A stretch of DNA of 64,000 nt from CAYJPV01 sp964372095. Its GTDB lineage: Bacteria > Acidobacteriota > Vicinamibacteria > Vicinamibacterales > JAKQTR01. Below, piece by piece: positions 40,521-47,613 of the stretch. The translations under genes were made by a program, and so were the position numbers. The stretch covers positions 1-64,000 of the forward strand of contig CAYJPV010000029.1 of assembly GCA_964372095.1 (NCBI GenBank), given 5' to 3'. Below the pieces are notes generated by a model. The model did not search any database. It was not told where the DNA came from and saw nothing but the letters and a program-made list of their open reading frames with translations. Position 1 is the first letter of the stretch. The number at the start of each line of letters is the position of its first letter.

Positions 40521-43157
40521 ATGGCGGAGGCTGGCGCGAAGGCACGGCCGCTCGTGCACCGGCAGCTGTTTGCGATCACGGCCCAGATCCGCCGTGACCG
40601 ATTGGTCCAACTCGAGGCCAGTCCGGATGTCGCGCAGATCTCCACCGACGCCGTGGTGCGCTCTCAGGCGATGAACGACACCGATGCTTCCTGGGCGCAG
40701 CTGATGAAACAGCGCAAGGCGGCGGACGAGCAGCTCCAGATGGCGGTCCAGGCGGTCAACGATCATTACCTGCCGAAGATCGAACAGCTGACCACCGCCG
40801 CGCGGGAACGCCGCAAGGCGACTGAATCGCAGGCCCAGCAACGCCTCGAGGCAGCGGCGGCCACGTTGGCCACGAGGCTGGCTGCGGTTCAAGCGCGTGC
40901 GGACGCTGCCGCGGTCCGTCGAAACGAGCGCACGGCCGCCGCGAATCTGCGTCAGGCGGCTGCCGCCCAGCGGCGTGCCGAGCGCGATGCTGCAGCCAAC
41001 CAGCGCAAACTGGCGGCGGACGCCAGGCGTGCGGCTTTGGAAGCGGCGGCCAACCAGCGGAAGGCTGCCGCAACGCAGAAGCGCCAGCAGATCGAGTCCG
41101 CTGCGGCTGCCCGCAAGGCGAACGCCGCCAAGGTGCGCAAGGACAAGGTGACGGCGGCGGAGCAGCGAAAGCTCAGAGCCACCTACCTGCCGTACACGCT
41201 GAAGAGGGCAGAGATCGCCGCGGCCGACGCGGAGATCAGCGCGGCCTATACTGCCGAAAAGGCCGAAATCGCGGCTGCCGACCGTGACGTGTCGGCGGCG
41301 AAGACCCTCGAATCGACTGAGTTGAAGGCTGCCGATCGGGATATCTCATCGGCCCGCGCCGAGGCGTCCGCGGAAACGGCCATCGCCACCAATGAACTCG
41401 CAGCAGCCAAGGCGGAGTACGAGACGGTGGCACGCAGCGTCAGCACGGAGCTTGGAGCCGCGCAGACGGAGTACACCACGGCGATGGCGCCGGTCGTGGC
41501 CGAACAGACTGCCGCTCAAGCCGAGAACACCACTGAGGTCCAGGCCGCAACAACTCAGATCACTCAGGCGGCGGCGGACTTCACCGCCGATATGCTCGTG
41601 GTCGACGGCGTCGAGGCCGAGCGGGCCACCCTCGTCAAGGGACTCCAGCGCGAGGCGGACAAGGCGCTGGTCCCGCTCAACACCAGCCTCGCGGCCAACG
41701 AACAGGCGAATGTCTCAGAGGTGATTGCCAAGTCTGGCAGGATCAGGGACATGGCCGCCAAGGCTCCGGCCGCGCTGAAGAAGCTCCTTCGCGCGACGGC
41801 GCTGGCGTTCGAAGTCGATTTCGCCAAGACGCCCCGGCTGCGGGAGAACGACCTGATCCAGAGTCTGGGGCTGGAACGTTCCATCCTGACAGGCTACGAC
41901 GTCGGCGTCGCGGTGATCGACTCAGGCGTCCGCAACGACGGCGGCGAATTGAAGGTCGTCCATCGGTACAACTTCTCGGCGGCGCCCTCGGAGCTGCACG
42001 ACGACTTCGGTCACGGCACACACGTGGCGAGCTTGATCGGCAGCAACGGCAAGGGATCCAGCGGCGTAGGTCGCGGCGTCGCGCCCGGCGTGCGGATTGT
42101 CGATCTCCGGGTGCTCGATGGGCAGGGTGCGGGTTACACGAGCGACGTCATCCTGGCAATCGACTACGCCATCGCCAACCGCGACACGTTCGGCATCGAC
42201 GTCATCAATCTGTCACTGGGCCACCCCATCTTCGAACCCGCGGCGAAGGACCCGCTCGTGCAAGCCGTCGAACGCGCCGTAGCCTCGGGAATCGTGGTCG
42301 TGGCTTCGGCTGGTAACCTCGGGCGCAATCTCGAGACCAAGGAAGTCGGCTACGCCGGCCTCACCTCGCCGGGCAACGCGCCGTCTGCCATCACGGTCGG
42401 CGCGCTCGATACGAAGGGTACCGAGACACGCGAAGATGATGAAGTGGCGCCCTTCAGCTCGCGCGGTCCAACCTGGTACGACGGCTACGCCAAGCCCGAC
42501 GTCGTCGCGCCCGGGTATCGGCTCATCGGCAAGGCGGCCAAGGACAGCACCATCTACGACGACTACCCGGGCGGCCTCGTGGCGGAGGAGTCGTCCAAAC
42601 CCAACCTCATGACGCTCAGCGGCACGAGCATGGCCACGGGCGTGGCCAGCGGCGTGGTGGCGCTGATGATTGAAGCGAACCGGTACGCGGCGATCGAAGC
42701 AGGTGTCGAGGGCCGGCTCACCCCCAATGCCCTCAAGGCGATGCTGCAATTCACGGCCTACGTGTTGCCCAATGTCGACGTCCTGACCCAGGGCGCGGGC
42801 GCCATCAACCCGGCCGGTGCAACCGACCTCGCCGGGGCCGTCAACCCGGCAGCCGCGAGCGGCGAGTGGTGGATGCTGACGCCGGTCGACCCCTTCACGA
42901 CCACAGACACTGATCAGTTCGCGTGGGCGCAGCGGATCATCTGGGGCGACCGGATCATCTGGGGTGATCGGATCATCTGGGGCGACCTGCAGAGTGTGGT
43001 GTGGGATCAGCGGATCATCTGGGGCGACCGGATCATCTGGGGCGACCGGATTATCTGGGGCGACCGAATCATCTGGGGCGATCTGTCCCTGGTGCCGAAC
43101 ATGACCAACAGCAACGCAATCTTCGGACAGACACTGACGGCCGGATCGAAGCGCTAG
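40521..43157 (+). CDS. Subtilisin-like (S8) protease with Ala-rich insertion and RIIWGD repeats
   Basis: An 878-aa protein. Residues 1-50 end like an I9 propeptide (LVQLEASPDVAQISTDAVV), but the start of that domain and any signal peptide are missing, so the N-terminus is truncated or mis-started. Residues about 55-395 are an Ala/Glu/Lys/Arg-rich coiled-coil-like region (QQRLEAAAATLATRLAAVQA; NQRKLAADARRAALEAAANQ). The S8 domain follows with Asp467 (VAVIDSGV), His498 (FGHGTHVAS) and Ser703 (LSGTSMATG). The C-terminus carries seven RIIWGD units (about 805-854) plus one degenerate VVWDQ. The catalytic triad is complete. The function of the insertion is unknown. Confidence 0.85.
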   Translation: MAEAGAKARPLVHRQLFAITAQIRRDRLVQLEASPDVAQISTDAVVRSQAMNDTDASWAQLMKQRKAADEQLQMAVQAVNDHYLPKIEQLTTAARERRKATESQAQQRLEAAAATLATRLAAVQARADAAAVRRNERTAAANLRQAAAAQRRAERDAAANQRKLAADARRAALEAAANQRKAAATQKRQQIESAAAARKANAAKVRKDKVTAAEQRKLRATYLPYTLKRAEIAAADAEISAAYTAEKAEIAAADRDVSAAKTLESTELKAADRDISSARAEASAETAIATNELAAAKAEYETVARSVSTELGAAQTEYTTAMAPVVAEQTAAQAENTTEVQAATTQITQAAADFTADMLVVDGVEAERATLVKGLQREADKALVPLNTSLAANEQANVSEVIAKSGRIRDMAAKAPAALKKLLRATALAFEVDFAKTPRLRENDLIQSLGLERSILTGYDVGVAVIDSGVRNDGGELKVVHRYNFSAAPSELHDDFGHGTHVASLIGSNGKGSSGVGRGVAPGVRIVDLRVLDGQGAGYTSDVILAIDYAIANRDTFGIDVINLSLGHPIFEPAAKDPLVQAVERAVASGIVVVASAGNLGRNLETKEVGYAGLTSPGNAPSAITVGALDTKGTETREDDEVAPFSSRGPTWYDGYAKPDVVAPGYRLIGKAAKDSTIYDDYPGGLVAEESSKPNLMTLSGTSMATGVASGVVALMIEANRYAAIEAGVEGRLTPNALKAMLQFTAYVLPNVDVLTQGAGAINPAGATDLAGAVNPAAASGEWWMLTPVDPFTTTDTDQFAWAQRIIWGDRIIWGDRIIWGDLQSVVWDQRIIWGDRIIWGDRIIWGDRIIWGDLSLVPNMTNSNAIFGQTLTAGSKR
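42933..43083 (+). repeat. 18-bp tandem repeats coding for RIIWGD
   Basis: Three units, a degenerate spacer (QSVVWDQ), then four more units, each CGGATCATCTGGGGCGAC with few synonymous changes. Near-identity at the DNA level suggests recent expansion or homogenisation; the copy number may vary between strains. Confidence 0.9.
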
Positions 43158-43182
43158 GGAGCGCCACAGCGGGCGAGCCAAG

Positions 43183-43215
43183 CGGGCGGGCCGTATGTGC
43201 CCGCCCGTTCTCGTT
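43183..43215 (+). terminator. Rho-independent terminator of the subtilase gene
   Basis: Nine-pair perfect stem CGGGCGGGC/GCCCGCCCG around CGTATGT, followed by TTCTCGTT, located 26 bp after the stop codon. Confidence 0.75.
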
Positions 43216-43329
43216 ACCCCGGCGCCGATTGTGTGGCGCGAATGTCTCGGAAGCTGGATAAGTGTGTGAGCTTGACCACCAGCGACCGGTCCGGGGGCGC
43301 TGTCAGGTCGATCGCGGACGATTGTCGTC

Positions 43330-44376
43330 GTGGCCACCTACGACAACTTTCTCGCCAAGAAAGAGGAGTGGTTGGCCAACGAGGCCGTGCAACGGGAGAA
43401 GTTCGACAAGAGACTCGCGGAGGAGGAAGTCTGGCTGCGGCAGGGCATCAAGGCACGCCGGACGCGCAACGAGGGCCGCGTGCGGGCGTTGATGGCGATG
43501 CGCGAGGAACGGGCCGCGCGGCGCGACCAGCCGGGCATGGTGCGCCTGCAGGTGGAAGCAGCGGACCCGTCAGGCAAACGCGTGTTCGAGGCCGACGCCG
43601 TGTCCAAGCCGTTCGGCGGGAGGACCGTCATCCGCGACTTCTCTGTCCGCATCATGCGCGGCGACCGGATCGGACTGATCGGTCCGAACGGCGTCGGTAA
43701 GACAACGCTCCTCCGGCTGCTCCTGGTGAACTGGCGCCTGATTCGGGGACCGTGGAGCAGGGCGCAAACGTCCAGGTGGCGTACTACGAACGACAGCGCG
43801 AGCTACTCGATCCTGAACGGAGTGTGTTCGACACGATCGGCGAGGGCAACGATGTGATGCCGTCACGGTCAATGGGCAGTCGCGTCATGTCAATGGGTAC
43901 CTCGCCGACTTCCTGTTTCCTCCGGAGCGCGCCCGCTCACCGGTCAAGAGCCTGTCCGGCGGCGAGCGCAACCGCCTGATGCTGGCGCGGAGTGTCACCC
44001 GCCCGGCCAATGTGCTGGTGCACGACGAACCGACCAAACGACCTCAACATCGAGTCGCTCGAACTGCTCGAGGCGCAGCTTGCCGAGTTCCCGGGCACGT
44101 TGCTGCTGGTGAGCCACGACCGGGAGTTCCTCGACAACGCCGTCACGCAAGCGGCTGACGTTCAACGAGCAGCGGGAATACGCGCGGCTGCCCGAGCACA
44201 TCGAGGGCCTCGAGGCCGAGGTCCGGCGGCTCCAGGACACCGTCGCCGGAGCGGATTTCTGCAAGGAAGGCGCCGAGGCAATCCGGCGGACCCTGGCGCG
44301 CCTCGATGAGGCGCAGCAGGAGCTGCAGCAGGCAGATGCACGCTGGGTGGAGTTGGAGTCACGGGCAGGCGCGTGA
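43330..44376 (+). pseudogene. Broken ABC-F (Uup-like) ATPase gene, C-terminal half
   Basis: The first frame (43330-43740) gives NEAVQREKFDKRLAEEEVWL, RTRNEGRVRAL and the second ATPase domain with Walker A GPNGVGKTT. Later pieces continue in other frames: GANVQVAYYERQRELLDPER (about 43757), YLADFLFPPERARSPVKSLS and then GGERNRL (about 43890-43980), LLEAQLAEFPGTLLLVSHDR (about 44065), and a C-terminal coiled coil EAEVRRLQDTVAGADFCKEG to the stop at 44376. The first ATP-binding domain is absent, several frameshifts are present and the segment before the coiled coil is deleted. It is clearly a decayed gene. Confidence 0.88.
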
Positions 44377-44434
44377 CGACTGCGTGCGGCCGACTCCGAC
44401 AGCCCCGCGGGGCCTGCCACTGGTTGCCCGTCCT

Positions 44435-45742
44435 CTATGACAGCCGCTTCCGCAACGCCTCCAACAACCGATCAATCTCGCCCTCCGTGTTGAACGCGTG
44501 CACCGAGGCACGCAGGACGTCGACACCGATCGGCTGGTGGCGCACGTACCGCGTCACGACACGGTCCTGGCGCGAAAGCGCGAAGAACAGGGCCGAGGTG
44601 TCGATGCCGGGCGTGCGGAACGACACGAGGCCGGCCGACAGCTCCGGCGATTCGGGCGTGACGATCTCCACGCCCGGCAGCGCCGACAGGCCACGACGGA
44701 GCCGTGCCACGAGCAGTCGCATCCGCGCCATGATCGCGTCACGGCCCACACGCTCGTGTCGCGCGATCGCCGGGACGATGGCCCAGAACGCCGGTGCGTA
44801 GTAGCGGAAGTTCACCGAGTACTTCAGCAGCGCCGCCGGCCAGCCGGCTGCGAAGTCGACACCGGGGTTTGACGTCCCGTAACGGTCCTTCGTGTCCCAT
44901 CCCTCGTAGGCCTCCACCACGGACGGCCAGAGGCGGTCCTGCAGGTCCCTGCGCACGGTGAAGAACCCCGTGCCGTAGGGCGACCCCAGCCACTTGTGCA
45001 GGCTGGCTGCATAGCAGTCACAGCCGACGTCACGGATGTTCACGTCGATCATGCCGACGGCCTGGGCGCCATCCACGATGGAGAGGACACCCCGGCGCCT
45101 CGCCATGGCGCACAACTCCCTGGCCGGCAGCACGAGTCCGTCGGTGTACTGGATGTGGCAGAAGCTGATCGCTCTCGTGCGCGCGGTGACGGCAGACTCG
45201 AAGTGGTCGATGATGGCCTGCGTGGTGCGAAGCGTGGCGGGCATGGGAATCTGCTTCACGACGATGCCCCGACGTTTCGCCGCCATCAGGTACGGGTAGA
45301 TGCCCGCCTGGTGTTCGTGTTCCGTCGTGAGGATCTCGTCTCCTGGTTCCAACGGGAGGCCCGACGCGATCACGTTCATCGCTTCTGTCGCGCCGCTCGC
45401 GAACGCCAGTTCGTCCTTGTCGGCGCCCAGGAATGCGGCGATCCGCTCGACAACCGGCACGATCGACGCTGCCGGAAAATGGGAGGCGAAATGCCGATTG
45501 TAGTTGGCGCGCATGACCTCGCGGTCTCGCGTGTCCGCCCCGGCCACGTCGCGGGCTGGCGGTCCGTAGGTGCCCCAGTTGAGGTACGCGAGATCCGGTT
45601 CGACTGTGAGTTCGGACCGCAACGCCCGCCAATCGACCGCGCCAGGCTGCGCACCCGATGCCTTCACGGAAGCGGGCCACGCGGCGGCAGCGGCAGCCAC
45701 CAGGGGCGGGACGGCCAGGAATTCGCGTCGATTCAACGTCAT
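44435..45742 (-). CDS. Exported PLP-dependent class V aminotransferase-fold enzyme
   Basis: A 435-aa protein starting at ATG 45742 behind AAGGAGGG (an ATG one codon upstream is too close to the site). The twin-arginine-type leader LNRREFLAVPPLVAAAAAAW predicts export of the folded holoenzyme. Fold-type I features: FASGATEAMNVIASGLP, TTEHEHQAGIYP, SIVDGAQAVGMID (Asp that contacts pyridine N) and the PLP lysine K250 in AASLHKWLGSPYG. It is closest to isopenicillin-N-epimerase/cysteine-desulfurase-like members. Substrate unknown. Confidence 0.88.
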   Translation of the reverse strand: MTLNRREFLAVPPLVAAAAAAWPASVKASGAQPGAVDWRALRSELTVEPDLAYLNWGTYGPPARDVAGADTRDREVMRANYNRHFASHFPAASIVPVVERIAAFLGADKDELAFASGATEAMNVIASGLPLEPGDEILTTEHEHQAGIYPYLMAAKRRGIVVKQIPMPATLRTTQAIIDHFESAVTARTRAISFCHIQYTDGLVLPARELCAMARRRGVLSIVDGAQAVGMIDVNIRDVGCDCYAASLHKWLGSPYGTGFFTVRRDLQDRLWPSVVEAYEGWDTKDRYGTSNPGVDFAAGWPAALLKYSVNFRYYAPAFWAIVPAIARHERVGRDAIMARMRLLVARLRRGLSALPGVEIVTPESPELSAGLVSFRTPGIDTSALFFALSRQDRVVTRYVRHQPIGVDVLRASVHAFNTEGEIDRLLEALRKRLS

Positions 45743-45806
45743 CATCCCTCCTTGGCACATGTCGGCTTCCCGCGCTGGGCGCACGGATGCCGCCCCGGAC
45801 GTCGCG

Positions 45807-45828
45807 AGTTGTCATATTGATAATACAA
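45807..45828. promoter_or_regulatory. AT-rich inverted repeat upstream of the aminotransferase gene
   Basis: Ends GTTGT/ACAAC with an AT-rich centre (CATATTGATAAT), unusual in this GC-rich sequence. On the minus strand TATTAT could act as a -10. Probably a promoter/operator; low certainty. Confidence 0.35.
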
Positions 45829-45929
45829 CATGTGCCGCGCGGTGCCACGACGTGTGCCGCCCTAGAGCGGGAACTCCTGGGAACGACGCCACGCCGACGC
45901 CGGACCTTGGCGACGCGCCGAGGTGTGAG

Positions 45930-46212
45930 GTGACGCCTGGCCGGAAGCGGCCCGCCGAGCCGCCGCCGCCGGCCGGCGCCCTGAATCGCGCAAGCGGTAC
46001 CGCTGGACCACGGTTCATCGTCAAGGGCGGGGTCGCCCTGGAGTTGCGCCTGCGCGACCGAGCCCGTGCGACGCAGGACATCGACGTGGTGCTGCGCGAC
46101 TGGGAGGCTGACCTCGCGGATGCCCTCGAACGAGCCGGGAGACACGGATGTCGAAGCGGCGCTCGATCGGGTGCGCGACTTTGTCGGGCGCATCCTCACG
46201 GCGGGGGCGTAG
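45930..46212 (+). pseudogene. Second AbiEii-like nucleotidyltransferase remnant
   Basis: FIVKGGVALELRLRDRARAT followed by QDIDVVLRDWEADLADALE is a clear AbiEii N-terminal signature (KGG ... T-x-D-[IL]-D). It breaks after about 46130; in another frame a C-terminal-like tail TDVEAALDRVRDFVGRIL ends with TAG at 46210-46212. The middle is missing and no complete antitoxin gene precedes it. Confidence 0.75.
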
Positions 46213-46373
46213 GGCGCCCTGACAGCAGTTCGCCGCAGCGGGTTCAGTGACGTCCTCAAGTGATTCCGAGGCGATGTCGGCGCAGAAGGAAGGCCCCACA
46301 AACGACTCCGCTGCAGGACTGTGCGCTGCCAGGCAGATCGAGATGAGCTCTGGGACGCCGACTGACAACGCCA

Positions 46374-46490
46374 TTCGACTCCGCCGCCCGCTGACGTCGT
46401 CGCTCAGGGTGGTTGCCGGAGATGACGGGTTCAAATCCCCCCGTACAAGGCGAAAGCCGCTTGATTTCTCAAGCGGCTTTCATGGTTGCG
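46374..46490. repeat. tRNA-like/terminator repeat unit U2
   Basis: Contains ATTCGACTCCGCC ... GTCGCTCAGGG, GTTGCC, a T-arm-like GGTTCAAATCCC (46428-46439), a 13-pair hairpin (46452-46481) and CATGGTTGCGGGGG. The sequence TTCATGGTTGCGGGGG is identical to 36685-36700 in U1. Confidence 0.7.
46452..46481. terminator. Hairpin terminator in unit U2
   Basis: Thirteen-pair perfect stem GAAAGCCGCTTGA with its complement around TTTC. Confidence 0.7.
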
Positions 46491-46641
46491 GGGGGGCGAG
46501 GCAACGCGCCGCGGATGGGTGGAGCAGCGGCGTGGTTGCCGGCAAACAACGGTTCAAATCCCGCCCCCGCAACCGCATGGGCCGAAGTCGTAGGTGGCCG
46601 TACAAATGGAAAGGGCCACCTGGTCTTCCCAGGCGGCCCTT
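46485..46641. repeat. tRNA-like/terminator repeat unit U3
   Basis: GTTGCGGGGG at the left pairs with CCCCCGCAAC at about 46563-46572. Inside are GGCAAC/GTTGCC, the tRNA-fMet-like word GGGTGGAGCAG, and GGTTCAAATCCC (46551-46562). It looks like a rearranged plus-strand copy of initiator tRNA ends, without an anticodon arm. The hairpin at 46611-46641 closes the unit. Confidence 0.6.
46611..46641 (-). terminator. Terminator of the initiator tRNA gene
   Basis: Stem AAGGGCC/GGCCCTT extended by CCTGG/CCAGG across one mismatch. Read on the minus strand it starts one base after the tRNA CCA end and is followed by TTTCCATTTG, so it ends the tRNA transcript. Confidence 0.75.
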
Positions 46642-46642
46642 G

Positions 46643-46719
<77 letters not shown>

Positions 46720-46754
46720 TCAGCGAACGTGTAGACGCCACGTCCAACAGGAGA

Positions 46755-46783
46755 ATCGTACCACGCATACGTTGCGAGGTCAA
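46755..46783 (-). promoter_or_regulatory. Sigma-70-type promoter of the initiator tRNA
   Basis: On the minus strand TTGACC (46778-46783), exactly 17 nt, then TACGAT (46755-46760). The start point would be about 28 nt upstream of the mature tRNA. Confidence 0.75.
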
Positions 46784-46830
46784 ACCGACGACGTCATACT
46801 CGGCATCGGCGCAGAACGTGTGGGCGTGTG

Positions 46831-47187
46831 TCAGCGCGGGGGGTGCGGTGACGGGACGTCACGAATGATGAACAACTTCTCGCCGGGCTTGATCAGGCCC
46901 AGTTCCCGCCGGGCCAGTTCTTCAATGGCCGCGGGATCCTGCTGCAGGCGGCGCACCTGTTCCTGAATGCGCTGGTTCTCGGCTTCCGCGCGATCGATGT
47001 CGGCTTCGAGCGCCGCCACCTGCTGCTGAGTCCGCACGAGAGCCAACAGGCCTCGTTCGCCGAAGAGCGCGTCGGCCACAAGGATCACGCCGACGGTCAG
47101 CGAGATCGCCAGCACGGCCCGCCGGACCTGACCGACACGCCTGGTATCGTGTCGTCTCGGCGTGGGTGATGGCGGGATCGCGGGCAT
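46831..47187 (-). CDS. FtsB/DivIC-like septum formation initiator
   Basis: A 118-aa single-pass membrane protein. A basic N-terminus, a helix at about 23-44 (AVLAISLTVGVILVADALFG), then a coiled coil (VRTQQQVAALEADIDRAEAE) and the typical C-terminal ELARRELGLIKPGEKLFII. This is the FtsB/DivIC pattern; such proteins bridge FtsL and FtsQ in the divisome. Divergent from cutA. Confidence 0.88.
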   Translation of the reverse strand: MPAIPPSPTPRRHDTRRVGQVRRAVLAISLTVGVILVADALFGERGLLALVRTQQQVAALEADIDRAEAENQRIQEQVRRLQQDPAAIEELARRELGLIKPGEKLFIIRDVPSPHPPR

Positions 47188-47270
47188 GCTCGCATTGTTG
47201 TACCCTAATCATCGATCCTTGTACAGGGAAAAATCGCACGCGAATCACCTGCTCGCCACGAGGGACCGCC

Positions 47271-47597
47271 ATGGCCGAACTGGACACCGTCGTCGTGCTG
47301 ACCACCCTTCCGCTGACCGCCGATCCCGCGGATTTCGGCCGTGCGCTCGTCCACGAACACCTCGCGGCGTGCGTCACGATCGTCGGTGAGGTGCAGGCGG
47401 TCTATCGCTGGCAAGGCGACGTCTGCGAAGATCGCGAGTGGCAACTGCTGATCAAGACGTCGCGGGATCGGCTGGACGAACTCGAACGCCGGATCCGCCA
47501 ACTGCACCCCTACGAGGTGCCCGAGTTCGTCGTGCTGACCGTTGCACACGGATCCGTGCCGTACCTGAGTTGGGTGCGCGAGTCGACGCGTCCGTAG
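47271..47597 (+). CDS. cutA: Divalent-cation tolerance protein CutA
   Basis: A 108-aa CutA1 trimer-forming protein. The start at ATG 47271 is chosen because homology begins at MAELDTVVVLTTLP; the frame is open upstream. Motifs: HEHLAACVTIVGEVQAVYRW, EWQLLIKTS and LHPYEVPEFVVL. The family has been linked to copper tolerance and to signalling, with no agreed biochemical role. Confidence 0.95.
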   Translation: MAELDTVVVLTTLPLTADPADFGRALVHEHLAACVTIVGEVQAVYRWQGDVCEDREWQLLIKTSRDRLDELERRIRQLHPYEVPEFVVLTVAHGSVPYLSWVRESTRP

Positions 47598-47613
47598 GCT
47601 ATCCTATTGCACG

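Larger units (their letters stand above)
46213..46642. other. Gene-free stretch holding tRNA-like repeat units U2 and U3
   Basis: No CDS. It contains two structured units related to U1 at 36.55 kb, each followed by a terminator hairpin, ending against the initiator tRNA gene. Confidence 0.7.

Noticed and set aside
42933..43083. CRISPR-like repeat array
   Set aside because: The 18-bp units are contiguous without spacers and are in frame as RIIWGD codons of the subtilase.
46485..46575. A functional tRNA on the plus strand in unit U3
   Set aside because: The T-arm and acceptor-like ends pair, but there is no proper anticodon arm and no encoded CCA, so it was listed only as a repeat.
47194..47236. 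Overlapping promoters built on TTGTAC repeats between ftsB-like and cutA
   Set aside because: The spacing of the hexamers does not fit a sigma-70 promoter on either strand, so no call was made.
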